From Halioglobus sp. (GTDB lineage Bacteria > Pseudomonadota > Gammaproteobacteria > Pseudomonadales > Halieaceae): a DNA stretch of 64,000 nucleotides. The notes under the pieces were generated by a model. The model was not told the origin of the DNA and did not search any database. It saw only the letters and a program-made list of their open reading frames with translations. Shown here in pieces: positions 54,741 to 63,641 of the stretch. Position 1 is the stretch's first letter. The number at the start of each line of letters is the position of its first letter. The stretch lies in assembly GCA_029246385.1 (NCBI GenBank), contig JAQWNG010000015.1, positions 1-64,000 of the forward strand, given 5' to 3'. Made by a program: the position numbers and the translations under genes.

Positions 54741-56563
54741 TGGACATACACCTGATGCGACCCGAGTGGCTATGGACATTGGTGCCCGCCCTCGCCCTCA
54801 TTGTATTGCTATGGCGACACAGAGAACGAGCAGGTAGCTGGGACGCGGTCATTGCCCCTGAGCTATTGCGCCACCTAGTGGGAGACCGCGCCAGCTCTCG
54901 CGGGCGCAACTTGCTGCCTCTTGTATTGCTAGGCTGGATCATTGCAGCAGTCGCAGCCAGCGGGCCCAGTTGGCAAAAAATACCTCAGCCCGTTCATCAA
55001 AAACAGGATGCACTGGTGGTACTGCTGGATTTGAGCCGCTCAATGAAATCGGAAGACCTTGCGCCATCAAGGGTCGATCGCGCGCGTCAAAAGGTACTCG
55101 ACCTGTTGCAGCAGCGCGATGAGGGACAAACAGGACTAATTGCCTATGCAGGCGATTCTCATATTGTCACTCCACTCACTGATGACACTACCACCATCGC
55201 CAACCTACTACCTGCATTGAACCCTGACATGATGCCAATGCCCGGCAGCGACCCAGTCAGCGCGGTGAAACAGGCATTAGATTTGTTGCGCTCTGCAGGC
55301 ATCCGCCAGGGTAAAATACTTCTTTTGACCGACGGCGTATCCGACAGGGACCGTGACGCGATTGAAACGGTGATGGCAAATAGTCAGTCTCGATTGAGCA
55401 TTATCGGCGTTGGCACCGAAACTGGCGCACCTATTCCTTTACTCGGTGGTGGCTTTATTAAGGATGATACAGGCACAATTGTCCTGCCAAGGCTCGAGGA
55501 AAGAAGCCTACGTGAACTTGCAAAAGAAGTCGGCGGCAGTTATCGACGTATGCAAATAGACAACACTGACCTCGAATTTCTACAAGCCGAAAGCTTGCTG
55601 TATGAATCTGATGAAACACTGGCACTCGACAGGACTGCCGACGCTTGGGAAGATCAAGGCTACTTTCTGATATTAGTATTGTTACCTTTCGCGTTAGCGC
55701 TATTTCGGCGTGGCTGGATATTGACAGCCCTGCCGATACTGTTCCTGATACAGCCAGAACCAGCTACTGCTGGGACGTGGGATAATTTGTGGCTCACCCC
55801 TGATCAACAAGCGCAGCGAGCCTTGCAAAAGGGTAATGCGCAAGCTGCCGCCACGCTATTTGAGAATGCTGAGTGGGCTGGCACCGCTGCTTATCGCAGC
55901 CAAGACTATGAGTCGGCAGTGACTCATTTCAACGCTACTGACAGCGCCAATAGCACATACAATCGGGGCAATGCGCTGGCGCAGGCTGGTCAACTCGACG
56001 AGGCTATTGCCGCTTATGAAGAGTCACTCGCGCTTCAGCCCGATCGCAATGATGCACTGGAAAATATTGCGCTGCTGCAGAAGCTTAGGGAGCAACAGAA
56101 ACAACAGCAGCAGGACCAAGATCAACAGCAAGATCAACAGCAACAGCAAGATCAAGACCAACAGCAGCAAGATCAACAGCAGGATCAACAGCAAGATCAA
56201 GACCAACAGCAGCAAGATCAACAGCAGGGTCAACAACAAGATCAACAGCAAGATCAAGACCAACAGCAGCAAGATCAACAGCAGGATCAACAACAGCAGG
56301 ACCAGCAGGAGCAACAGGAACAGAACAGCGAATCTACGGATGAACGGGAGCCTCAGCAGGCAGAGACAGAGTCGTCCGAGGAGCCTCAGGAACTGTCACC
56401 CATCAGTGCTGCCGAGATCGGGGACGAGGAGCGCGACCAAGCGATGGAGCAGTGGCTGCGACGCATACCCGACGACCCATCAGGCTTGCTGCAGAGAAAA
56501 TTTCGTTATGAAAGCCTTCAACGACAAGAACAGGGCCTTGGGAGGGATGATGAGACCTATTAG
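54740..56563 (+). CDS. VWA-TPR protein (BatB-BatC-like) with Gln/Asp-rich repeat
   Basis: A 607-residue protein combining BatB and BatC roles. N-terminal membrane segments (about 10-25 and 55-75), a VWA domain with MIDAS DLSRS (about 94-98) and TDGVSD, more membrane segments (about 312-340), then tetratricopeptide units (AYRSQDYESAVTHFNATDSANSTYNRGNALAQAG and LDEAIAAYEESLALQPDRNDALENIALLQ). Residues about 451-530 are almost entirely Gln and Asp, encoded by a DNA minisatellite. A short acidic end follows. The TPR part should bind partner proteins and the repeat is likely a flexible linker. Confidence 0.92.
   Translation: MDIHLMRPEWLWTLVPALALIVLLWRHRERAGSWDAVIAPELLRHLVGDRASSRGRNLLPLVLLGWIIAAVAASGPSWQKIPQPVHQKQDALVVLLDLSRSMKSEDLAPSRVDRARQKVLDLLQQRDEGQTGLIAYAGDSHIVTPLTDDTTTIANLLPALNPDMMPMPGSDPVSAVKQALDLLRSAGIRQGKILLLTDGVSDRDRDAIETVMANSQSRLSIIGVGTETGAPIPLLGGGFIKDDTGTIVLPRLEERSLRELAKEVGGSYRRMQIDNTDLEFLQAESLLYESDETLALDRTADAWEDQGYFLILVLLPFALALFRRGWILTALPILFLIQPEPATAGTWDNLWLTPDQQAQRALQKGNAQAAATLFENAEWAGTAAYRSQDYESAVTHFNATDSANSTYNRGNALAQAGQLDEAIAAYEESLALQPDRNDALENIALLQKLREQQKQQQQDQDQQQDQQQQQDQDQQQQDQQQDQQQDQDQQQQDQQQGQQQDQQQDQDQQQQDQQQDQQQQDQQEQQEQNSESTDEREPQQAETESSEEPQELSPISAAEIGDEERDQAMEQWLRRIPDDPSGLLQRKFRYESLQRQEQGLGRDDETY
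56149..56285 (+). repeat. Minisatellite encoding a Gln/Asp tract
   Basis: Three perfect copies of one 35-base block start at 56149, 56194 and 56251 (periods 45 and 57), embedded in a longer run of CAA, CAG, GAT and GAC codons (about 56090-56320). All three forward frames and one reverse frame stay open through it, which is a composition effect. Such tandem repeats change copy number by slippage; all period differences here are multiples of three, so the reading frame is kept. Confidence 0.85.
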
Positions 56564-58241
56564 TAATGCACTAGCGGCTCTGTTTATATTTATGATGGCA
56601 CTGGGCGGCCCTGCGGCTATGGGCGCAATAACCGCCAGCTTGGATCGCGATAGGGTTTCTCTGGGTGACACGTTGCGACTCACCATTATCGCTACGGACA
56701 ATGAACAACTGAGGGACGCCGATTTAAACGAACTCAGTCAAGATTTCGAAATCGTCGGACGCTCAACCAATAGCAGCACCAGCATCGTCAATGGACGCCT
56801 CTCTCAGACTCGCAAAGTTATTATCGATCTGATGCCGAAACGCTTGGGCGAGTTATACATTCCTTCTATTCGTATAGGCCAGGCCAGCACGCAAAGCTTG
56901 CGCATTCAGGTCAATCCTGCCTCCGCGACACAGCCCGGCGAACAGACCGTCATGTTTGACGCAACAGTAGATAAAAAGAGCGTCTATGTGCAAGGTCAGA
57001 TTATTCTAACCTTGCGCATCCAGCAGTCTATTAACTTAGATGGCGCCAGTATTTCTGAGCTACAACTGGACAATGCCTTCGTCAAACCCTTGGAGCAACA
57101 TTCTTTTCAACGCGACATCGATGGACGCTCGTGGCGCGTCAATGAAGTACGCTACGCGATTTTTCCCGAACAAAGCGGGACACTTGAAATCCCCACTCAA
57201 GTTTTCTCTGGACGTCTTAGCCGTGGCCGGCAGAGCTTTTTCGACCTTGGCGGCGGGCAACTTCTGCGCCGCAGTAGCAAACCGCTGTCCATTAACGTAC
57301 TTCCTAAACCTAGCAGCTTTACCGCAGACACCTGGCTACCCTCACCCCGCGTGACACTGCAGGAAACATGGTCAATTTCGCCAACTGAACTACGCGTTGG
57401 CGAATCCGCCACTCGCACTATTACGATTGCCGGTAAAGGTCTACAGGGCGCCCAGTTACCCCCCATACGCTTTGCACCTATCGACGGCCTGAAATATTAC
57501 CCCGATCAACCCACAATAGAAGATCAAGAAGTCGCCGATGGCTTATTAGGCATTAGACAGGACAGCGCTGCAGTGGTGGCGATTCGGCCCGGCACCTATC
57601 AGATTCCGGAGATCCGTATTCCCTGGTGGAACACACAGACTGAACAGCTGGAATATGCGGTCTTGCCGGGACGCGAAATTACGGTGGCAGCGGCAGACAT
57701 CAGCGAGCTATCAGTCGACCCCTTACCGCTGACTGCACCTATAGACAGCGCAGCCGCACCACTGAACACTACCGCGCCCTCTTGGATTGACCGATCGGTC
57801 TGGAAACTCGTCAGCGTGGTCAGCCTACTGGGCTGGGCTCTCACCCTCGCGTACCTCTGGCAAGTGCGTCGCTCAAAAGCGCCTAATGCGCCCAAAACGT
57901 CTACAGCACCAGAGACTTTCGCCGAAAAACAGGTTTTCAAGCAGTTGCTCGCGGCTTGCGCGGACAATAATGCTGCTCGAGCACGCAATGCAATCATTGA
58001 TTGGACCGCCGCTTTCAGACCAATGGCCTCCCCTATATCGCTGGACGAAGTCGCAAACGTGTTTGCGGATAAGCGTTTCACCCAAGAGATAAAGGCACTG
58101 AACGTCTGTTTGTACAGCCCGGAGCAGACGCATTGGGACGGCACTGTGATGGCTGAGTGCTTAACCAGATTACGCTTGGCAGGCATAGAAACGGGAATTG
58201 GAGCGACAGAGCAACTAAAGCTCTATCCAAACGGAAACTAA
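56550..58241 (+). CDS. BatD-family protein
   Basis: A 563-residue BatD protein with a signal peptide (about 1-25), several immunoglobulin-like repeats (ITASLDRDRVSLGDTLRLTI, VDKKSVYVQGQIILTLRI, TLQETWSISPTELRVGESATRTITI) and a C-terminal membrane segment (about 412-432). It is thought to act in the periplasm with the VWA proteins. Two ATGs (56547 and 56550) follow GGAGG; the second has the better spacing. It overlaps the previous gene by 14 bases. The same frame stays open to 55971, but that part lies inside the repeat of the preceding gene and is not protein-coding for BatD. Confidence 0.9.
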   Translation: MRPISNALAALFIFMMALGGPAAMGAITASLDRDRVSLGDTLRLTIIATDNEQLRDADLNELSQDFEIVGRSTNSSTSIVNGRLSQTRKVIIDLMPKRLGELYIPSIRIGQASTQSLRIQVNPASATQPGEQTVMFDATVDKKSVYVQGQIILTLRIQQSINLDGASISELQLDNAFVKPLEQHSFQRDIDGRSWRVNEVRYAIFPEQSGTLEIPTQVFSGRLSRGRQSFFDLGGGQLLRRSSKPLSINVLPKPSSFTADTWLPSPRVTLQETWSISPTELRVGESATRTITIAGKGLQGAQLPPIRFAPIDGLKYYPDQPTIEDQEVADGLLGIRQDSAAVVAIRPGTYQIPEIRIPWWNTQTEQLEYAVLPGREITVAAADISELSVDPLPLTAPIDSAAAPLNTTAPSWIDRSVWKLVSVVSLLGWALTLAYLWQVRRSKAPNAPKTSTAPETFAEKQVFKQLLAACADNNAARARNAIIDWTAAFRPMASPISLDEVANVFADKRFTQEIKALNVCLYSPEQTHWDGTVMAECLTRLRLAGIETGIGATEQLKLYPNGN

Positions 58242-58246
58242 CTAAA

Positions 58247-58277
58247 AAATCAGCGGTGGCGAGACCACCGCTGATTT
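58247..58277 (-). terminator. Strong terminator between batD and cspA (bidirectional)
   Basis: AAATCAGCGGTGG (58247-58259), loop CGAGA, CCACCGCTGATTT (58265-58277): a perfect 13-bp stem. On the minus strand it ends in a run of six T, so it is best placed to end cspA. On the plus strand the T-run is only three long, but it should also hinder read-through from the Bat operon. The two genes are convergent. Confidence 0.88.
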
Positions 58278-58294
58278 GCTGCCAGATGCGCGTG

Positions 58295-58501
58295 CTACAT
58301 AGGCTTAACGTTGTTAGCGCAAGGACCCTTCTGGCCTTGGCCCACATCAAACTCGACTTCCTGACCATCATTCAAAGTCGCGTAACCGCCGCCTGACTTT
58401 ATCTCTGAATGGTGAACGAAAAGGTCCTTACCGCCATCTTCTGGGGTAATAAAACCGAAACCTTTGTCTGCATTGAACCACTTAACAGTACCTTTACTCA
58501 T
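58295..58501 (-). CDS. Cold-shock protein (CspA family)
   Basis: A 68-residue free cold-shock-domain protein. [18 protein letters not shown] (RNP1) and DLFVHHSEI (RNP2) are perfect. [10 protein letters not shown] at the end is typical of CspA/CspD-like proteins of Pseudomonas-type bacteria. It binds single-stranded nucleic acid. It differs more from the 32117 and 32535 proteins than they do from each other. The leader of about 90 bases before the ATG lacks a clear ribosome-binding site. Confidence 0.95.
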   Translation of the reverse strand: MSKGTVKWFNADKGFGFITPEDGGKDLFVHHSEIKSGGGYATLNDGQEVEFDVGQGQKGPCANNVKPM

Positions 58502-58589
58502 ATTACATACTCAAAATTGTTGGTGAACGATTGTAAGTCCCCACTTCGCATTCACCGGTACAAAGTGGAAATTCTTTAACGTTGGCGAC

Positions 58590-58754
58590 TTATACGCTGC
58601 TGTCTGACGCCGGCGCATCGGGCTCTGCCGGTATGGTACCACTTTCTTCCCCGGTATACCCATCGTCGGCCTTTCTCAAGCGCTTTTCTTCTTTTTTCTT
58701 CTTTTTTGCAAGCTCTTTCTGTCGTTTTTCGAACGCGTAGTTAGGTTTAGCCAT
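58590..58754 (-). CDS. Small lysine-rich conserved hypothetical protein
   Basis: A 54-residue protein beginning AKPNYAFEKRQKELAKKKKK. I recall this N-terminus from short hypothetical proteins in many proteobacteria, usually with the same PNY-FEKRQKEL core. The first 28 residues should form a basic helix; the rest is acidic and Pro/Ser-rich (EESGTIPAEPDAPASDSSV) and probably disordered. GAGA lies 7 bases before the ATG. It is 88 bases upstream of cspA on the same strand. Function unknown. The 219 bases between it and pepN hold nothing I can identify. Confidence 0.72.
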   Translation of the reverse strand: MAKPNYAFEKRQKELAKKKKKEEKRLRKADDGYTGEESGTIPAEPDAPASDSSV

Positions 58755-58973
58755 CGAAGTTCTCTTCTGTAAGTATCAACTATACGGTTATATTCGCCTG
58801 ATCAGCGGTCCCTGCAGTCTTTATCGCAACCGTTAAAGCCCGCGAACTGATGCTTCCACCCGTTTTAGCGGCGGGGCGAATACACGATTCAGCTTTAAAG
58901 GTAACATATCTGAGTCGCAATTACTTCGTGACAACGCGCGCTCATCCTCCCTCGCCAACTGAGAGGCAGCGCA

Positions 58974-61631
58974 TTACTGCAGAGATTTGCTCACGACCTC
59001 AAATACATCCGGCGAGAGCGCTGGCTCTGCAGACAGTCGCTCTAGCTCTGCACGCATCAACGTCCCTCTAGCAGGATACCGCTGCCATTTCGTCAATGGC
59101 GTTAATAATCGCGAAGCCAACTGAGGGTTAAGTCTATTGAGCTTGACCACGACATCACCGAGAAAACGATAACCGGAACCATCAAGATGATGAAAGTTGA
59201 CCAGATTCTGGTTAACGAACCCACCTACTAACGCGCGCACCTTGTTAGGGTTGCCCAGTTCAAAGTCTGCATGAGTCATGAGTGCCTTCACCCGTGAGAG
59301 TCCTTCCCTATCGGGAATAGCGGCTTGCACCTGAAGCCACTGATTTACAACCAGAGCTTCATGTCGCCACTTCTGGTGAAAGTTTTCCAGCGTGCTAGCG
59401 CGCAGTTTATGATCAGCATAAAAGGCAATTTCTTTCAGTGCTGCCTGCCGATCAGTCATATTAGTCGCCTCTCGATACTGAACAGTAGCCAGCGCAAGAT
59501 TATCCACATTTGCACTGACCAAATAGGCTAAGCACATATTACGCAAACTACGATCAGCGATTTGAGTTGCCTCTGGCGCATCGACTTGCTGAATCTCCAG
59601 ACCTTGGTAGCGCGCCAAAAACAGCGGGGCAAGTGCCTGACCCAATGCACTGCGCACCCAATCTCGAGCGTGGTGAATGGAGTCAACATTGGCGCCACCA
59701 GCTTGACTGGCTTGCTCGGCCAGATAATCTTCGCTTGGCAGACGAAACATCTCAGCCACCATTGCGGGGTCAAGAGAGTGGTCGCGCAAAAGATCGCTGC
59801 AGGCCTCTATCAACAGCTGATCGAGCACCACCGCCGCGCCTGACAACAACTGCTGTTCCACCTCAAAAATAATCCGTGTTAACAGCGTCTGAGCACTGTC
59901 CCAACGCACAAACCCATCACTATCACGCCGCATCAGCGCACAAAGATCCTGCGAGCTATATTCAAACTGCAAACGAACGGGCGCAGAAAGTCCCCGCAGC
60001 AGTGACGGGACCGGGCGCTCTGACACACCCTCGAACACGAATGATTGCTTAGGCTGATTGACGGTTAAAACTCTATGCGTATTGTCACTCGTTTCTATAT
60101 CCGCAGGCAAATCACGTAGACGCAAGGGTAAATTACCCGCCTCACCCAACAGACCCATAGCCAGAGGAATGACAAAAGGTAATTTTTTCGCCTGTCCCGG
60201 TGTCACGGGACAGGACTGCTCCACATGCAATGTGTAGCACTTAGCATGTTCGTCATACTCATCTTGCACATTGAGCTGCGGCGTTCCCGCCTGAGAATAC
60301 CAGCGCCGAAACTGCTGCAGGTTGACACCGCTGGCGTCCTCCATGGCCAGCACGAAGTCTTCACAGGTTACCGCCTGGCCATCATGACGCTCAAAGTACA
60401 GGTCTGACCCCCGTCGAAAACTTTCTGCACCCAACAGCGTGTGAATCATACGAACGACCTCTGCACCTTTCTCATAAACCGTGGCCGTATAAAAATTATT
60501 GATCTCGATAAACGACTCTGGCCGTATCGGATGCGACATAGGCCCTGCATCCTCGGCAAACTGCAAAGAACGCAGCAACGTCACGTCCTCCACACGCTTG
60601 ACGGTAGGCGAACCCACGTCGGCAGAAAATTGTGAATCTCGAAAAACAGTAAAACCCTCTTTGAGACTCAGTTGGAACCAGTCTCTACAGGTCACCCGAT
60701 TGCCACTCCAATTGTGAAAATACTCATGCGCCACAATCGATTGAACACGCTGAAAACCAAGATCTGTTGTGGTCTGCTGACTGCAAAGCACGCAGGAGGT
60801 ATTAAATATATTCAGGCTTTTATTTTCCATTGCGCCCATGTTGAAATCATCTACCGCAACAATATTAAAGATGTCCAAGTCATACTCTCGACCGTAGATA
60901 TCTTCGTCCCAGCGCATGGCTTGCTGTAGCGAGCGCATGGCATGGCCACACTTATCAATGTCCTTTTTCTCAACATAAATTCGCAGCGTAACCTCGCGAT
61001 TGCTCATTGTAGTGAAGCGATCTTCTACATGTTCCAGATCGCCTGCAACCAATGCAAACAGGTAGGCAGGCTTGGGAAAAGGATCATGCCAGACAGCGCT
61101 ATGCAAACCGTCAGCAAGCTGCTGCGCTTCAATAAGGTTGCCATTACTGAGCAACACTGGATAGCGCTCACGATCCCCTTCGATTGTTACGGTAAATACT
61201 GACATCACGTCGGGCCGATCAAGATAATAGGTAATTCGCCGAAAACCCTCTGCCTCACACTGCGTACAAAATAGATTTCGAGACTTATATAGTCCTGACA
61301 GCGCTGTATTCTCCTGCGGCCGAATACGCGTCTCGCATGCGATCACACACTGTTCAGGAACACGATGAATAACCAGCGATTCTGCGCTGACACTGTACTC
61401 TTCTTCTGCCAATCTGATGCCATCTATAGACACAGACAGTAGTTCCATTTCCTCGCCATTCAACGTGAGAGACGCATCCTGTGCCGATGCGGCACAGCGC
61501 AATAGATGAAGACGCGAGGAAACAATAACGTGGTCCTCGAGCAGGTGAAAATGTAATTCTGTTCGGTTAATCAGGTACGCAGACGGCTGATAGTCCTTAA
61601 GATAAACTGTCCTCAGGTTGCTAGCGGTCAT
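58974..61631 (-). CDS. pepN: Aminopeptidase N (M1)
   Basis: Zinc aminopeptidase of the M1 family, important for turnover of cytosolic peptides. The 885-residue protein has GAMENKSLN (about 266), the zinc motif HEYFH at His302/Glu303/His306 and the third ligand Glu325 in KEGFTVFRD. E. coli PepN has 870 residues and the same layout. I start at the ATG at 61631 (TASNLRTVYLKDYQPS), 4 bases after the DUF2797 stop; an earlier frame start at 61673 would overlap that gene. Last gene of the operon. Confidence 0.96.
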   Translation of the reverse strand: MTASNLRTVYLKDYQPSAYLINRTELHFHLLEDHVIVSSRLHLLRCAASAQDASLTLNGEEMELLSVSIDGIRLAEEEYSVSAESLVIHRVPEQCVIACETRIRPQENTALSGLYKSRNLFCTQCEAEGFRRITYYLDRPDVMSVFTVTIEGDRERYPVLLSNGNLIEAQQLADGLHSAVWHDPFPKPAYLFALVAGDLEHVEDRFTTMSNREVTLRIYVEKKDIDKCGHAMRSLQQAMRWDEDIYGREYDLDIFNIVAVDDFNMGAMENKSLNIFNTSCVLCSQQTTTDLGFQRVQSIVAHEYFHNWSGNRVTCRDWFQLSLKEGFTVFRDSQFSADVGSPTVKRVEDVTLLRSLQFAEDAGPMSHPIRPESFIEINNFYTATVYEKGAEVVRMIHTLLGAESFRRGSDLYFERHDGQAVTCEDFVLAMEDASGVNLQQFRRWYSQAGTPQLNVQDEYDEHAKCYTLHVEQSCPVTPGQAKKLPFVIPLAMGLLGEAGNLPLRLRDLPADIETSDNTHRVLTVNQPKQSFVFEGVSERPVPSLLRGLSAPVRLQFEYSSQDLCALMRRDSDGFVRWDSAQTLLTRIIFEVEQQLLSGAAVVLDQLLIEACSDLLRDHSLDPAMVAEMFRLPSEDYLAEQASQAGGANVDSIHHARDWVRSALGQALAPLFLARYQGLEIQQVDAPEATQIADRSLRNMCLAYLVSANVDNLALATVQYREATNMTDRQAALKEIAFYADHKLRASTLENFHQKWRHEALVVNQWLQVQAAIPDREGLSRVKALMTHADFELGNPNKVRALVGGFVNQNLVNFHHLDGSGYRFLGDVVVKLNRLNPQLASRLLTPLTKWQRYPARGTLMRAELERLSAEPALSPDVFEVVSKSLQ

Positions 61632-61635
61632 AGCG

Positions 61636-62472
61636 TTAACCCGTCGTCGACAACGAAATATCGTAGCCGCCATATTTACGCATATTGATGACTCCGCTAT
61701 CGAAGATCAAATATTGCCCTTTGATCCCCATCAACGTGCCACCAATCAGCGGCGTCTTGTCTAGATTGAACGAGGAAACCTTGGTCGGATATTCGAGTAC
61801 CGGGTACTTGATATGCGTCTCGGGCTCAAACGCTAGCTCAGTAATCGCTTGTATTCCAAACTCCTGCCTTAGCGCATCGATTCCCGAGGCACATTCTCGC
61901 ATTAGGCGCTGCCGCGCCTCCTCAAGATCACAGGGCTCGGCCTCACCTTTAAGCATCGCCTGCCAATTGGTCTTGTCGGCAATATGATTTTTAAACAGGC
62001 TCTCCACTAATCCAGAATATAGACGCGTGGACACACAAAAAATCGCCTTTGCCTGTGTCGCCCCCTGATCCATCCACCGCGTAGGGACCTGCGAACCACG
62101 CGTGATACCCACTTTAACGCCCGATGTGTTGGCAAGGTACACCACATGATCAACCATACAATGCTGTTCACCCCACTGAGGCTCACGACATGTTCCGGCA
62201 CTATAGTGGCACTTTTCAGGACTCACGATACAGCTGTCACACTGTGCAAGGCGTTTGAAACAGGGGTAACAATACCCCTGATTGAAACTTTTTTTGATCT
62301 TGCGTTCACAGTGGATACAGTAAATTTGTCCCTGAAAATCCAGCTGCAGCTGCCGGCCAAGGTAATCATTTAATGGGATTTCATGCTTCCCAAGCAGCAT
62401 TGTGTATCGCACGGTGCCTTCTAACTCGTTTCTCATTTTGCGCACAGCGCCTGCAGCTAAAACATCCGGCAA
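61636..62472 (-). CDS. DUF2797-family protein
   Basis: A 278-residue DUF2797 protein. It has two zinc-ribbon-like Cys pairs (CIHCERKIKKSFNQGYCYPCF and CDSCIVSPEKCHY), then HCMVDHVVYLANTSGVKVGITR, a stretch that looks like a GIY-YIG-type fold. Function unknown; nucleic-acid binding is likely. The start is a TTG with GGAG 6 bases upstream. An ATG at codon 13 would remove residues that still match homologues as I recall them (AVRKMRNELEG). It lies in the nadK-glpG-DUF1315-DUF2797-pepN operon. Confidence 0.9.
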   Translation of the reverse strand: MPDVLAAGAVRKMRNELEGTVRYTMLLGKHEIPLNDYLGRQLQLDFQGQIYCIHCERKIKKSFNQGYCYPCFKRLAQCDSCIVSPEKCHYSAGTCREPQWGEQHCMVDHVVYLANTSGVKVGITRGSQVPTRWMDQGATQAKAIFCVSTRLYSGLVESLFKNHIADKTNWQAMLKGEAEPCDLEEARQRLMRECASGIDALRQEFGIQAITELAFEPETHIKYPVLEYPTKVSSFNLDKTPLIGGTLMGIKGQYLIFDSGVINMRKYGGYDISLSTTG

Positions 62473-62481
62473 ATCAAACTC

Positions 62482-62736
62482 CTATTCTTTCCAGTTCAAA
62501 GGCGTCTCCAGCGGAGCATCAGCAGTTTCACCAACCTTTTCTTTTTTCTCGATATATCCAACACGATCCTGCTCTGACAGATGACTCTCACCCCAAGCAA
62601 TAATAGCTTGCATGGCATTTTCGCGCTGCTGAGGCGTCATACTTGCGCCGTCAGGCCACTTGCCCAACTCCACCGAGCGAACAAGGCTCTGGTAAATTTC
62701 TGGCGACATCTTTGTAATGAGTTGGCTATAGTCCAT
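62482..62736 (-). CDS. DUF1315-family protein (YeaC-like)
   Basis: A small protein of 84 residues with the DUF1315 core MSPEIYQSLVRSVELGKWPDGASMTPQQRENAMQAIIAW, similar to E. coli YeaC. Function unknown. A GTG four codons earlier (62748) is also possible. It lies 9 bases before DUF2797, a pairing common in related genera. Confidence 0.87.
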   Translation of the reverse strand: MDYSQLITKMSPEIYQSLVRSVELGKWPDGASMTPQQRENAMQAIIAWGESHLSEQDRVGYIEKKEKVGETADAPLETPLNWKE

Positions 62737-62768
62737 CGTTTTTTTCACGCCATTTAATGTGGAGGAGA

Positions 62769-63641
62769 TTATATCTTTGGGGCTGCAGTCTTGTCGCTAC
62801 TAAGTCTCGAAAACACCGCAAATAGCGCTCCTACGACACCACCGCAAAGGAGTCCGCCCAAGTGCGCGGCGTTGGCAACCGCACCGAAGCCCAGCACCTC
62901 TATCAGGCCAGACATACAAGCGAATAACCAACCGACCATGAAAATCATGATGGCCTTAGGCGGCTGTATAGGCCAGGCTGGCTGCAACTGCGGCGCTATC
63001 CAGGAAAACCCCAACAGGCCATAGACCACCCCTGACATGCCGCCGAACAGTCCTCCGCCTCCAAATGCAAACTGACTAGTGTTGGATACCAATGCAATTA
63101 CTAAAAATAGCATGAACATATTGAGATGTCCCATAATCTGCTCTATCCGTCGACCTAGATCCCATAACCAGAGACAGTTGAACACAATGTGCAACCAGCC
63201 AAAGTGCAGAAAGGCCGGTGTAATCAGTCGCCAATATTGCCCATCAATAGCCTGAACCAGGCTCTGGCTAACGTTAATCTGAGATGAAGAAAAACTAAAA
63301 CCGGTCACCCAACTTATGGGCGCATACAAATACATTAAAAAGCCACTGATACTTAACACTATCAGTGCCAGCGTTACGGGGGCGCTTAACACTGCAGGCT
63401 GCACCGATGTCGCTGTGTTTTGACGCGCATCACGAATAAGCTCAAGGCGCACTTCTCCAGAGCGCCAAGCTTGATAGAGATTCCCCACCTGCTGAGCTTG
63501 ATCCTCCCTACCGACCAACACGATCTGACGCCCACCCTCTTCAAAAATACGGTGTGTAATGCCGTGTTGATGCAAGAGTCCACTTAAAGGCAGCAGATCT
63601 TCCTCGAGGGCGACATTGAGAGCTTGAAAACTATCTTGCAT
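62769..63641 (-). CDS. glpG: Rhomboid-family intramembrane serine protease (GlpG-like)
   Basis: Cleaves membrane proteins within or near their transmembrane segments. The 290-residue protein has a cytosolic N-terminal domain (about 1-75), then six membrane helices. Catalytic Ser203 is in GGMSGVVYG, His260 in NAAHLGG, and the oxyanion residues His151 and Asn155 in HIVFN. It overlaps the nadK stop as TGATG and is followed by DUF1315 after 32 bases. Confidence 0.94.
   Translation of the reverse strand: MQDSFQALNVALEEDLLPLSGLLHQHGITHRIFEEGGRQIVLVGREDQAQQVGNLYQAWRSGEVRLELIRDARQNTATSVQPAVLSAPVTLALIVLSISGFLMYLYAPISWVTGFSFSSSQINVSQSLVQAIDGQYWRLITPAFLHFGWLHIVFNCLWLWDLGRRIEQIMGHLNMFMLFLVIALVSNTSQFAFGGGGLFGGMSGVVYGLLGFSWIAPQLQPAWPIQPPKAIMIFMVGWLFACMSGLIEVLGFGAVANAAHLGGLLCGGVVGALFAVFSRLSSDKTAAPKI

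Noticed and set aside
56024-56314. Reverse-strand frame coding almost only Leu and Ile
   Set aside because: It is the antisense of the Gln/Asp minisatellite; open by composition only, with no start signal or family.
55971-56546. Upstream extension of the batD frame through the repeat
   Set aside because: It lies wholly inside the preceding VWA-TPR gene, and BatD has its own ribosome-binding site and signal peptide at 56550.
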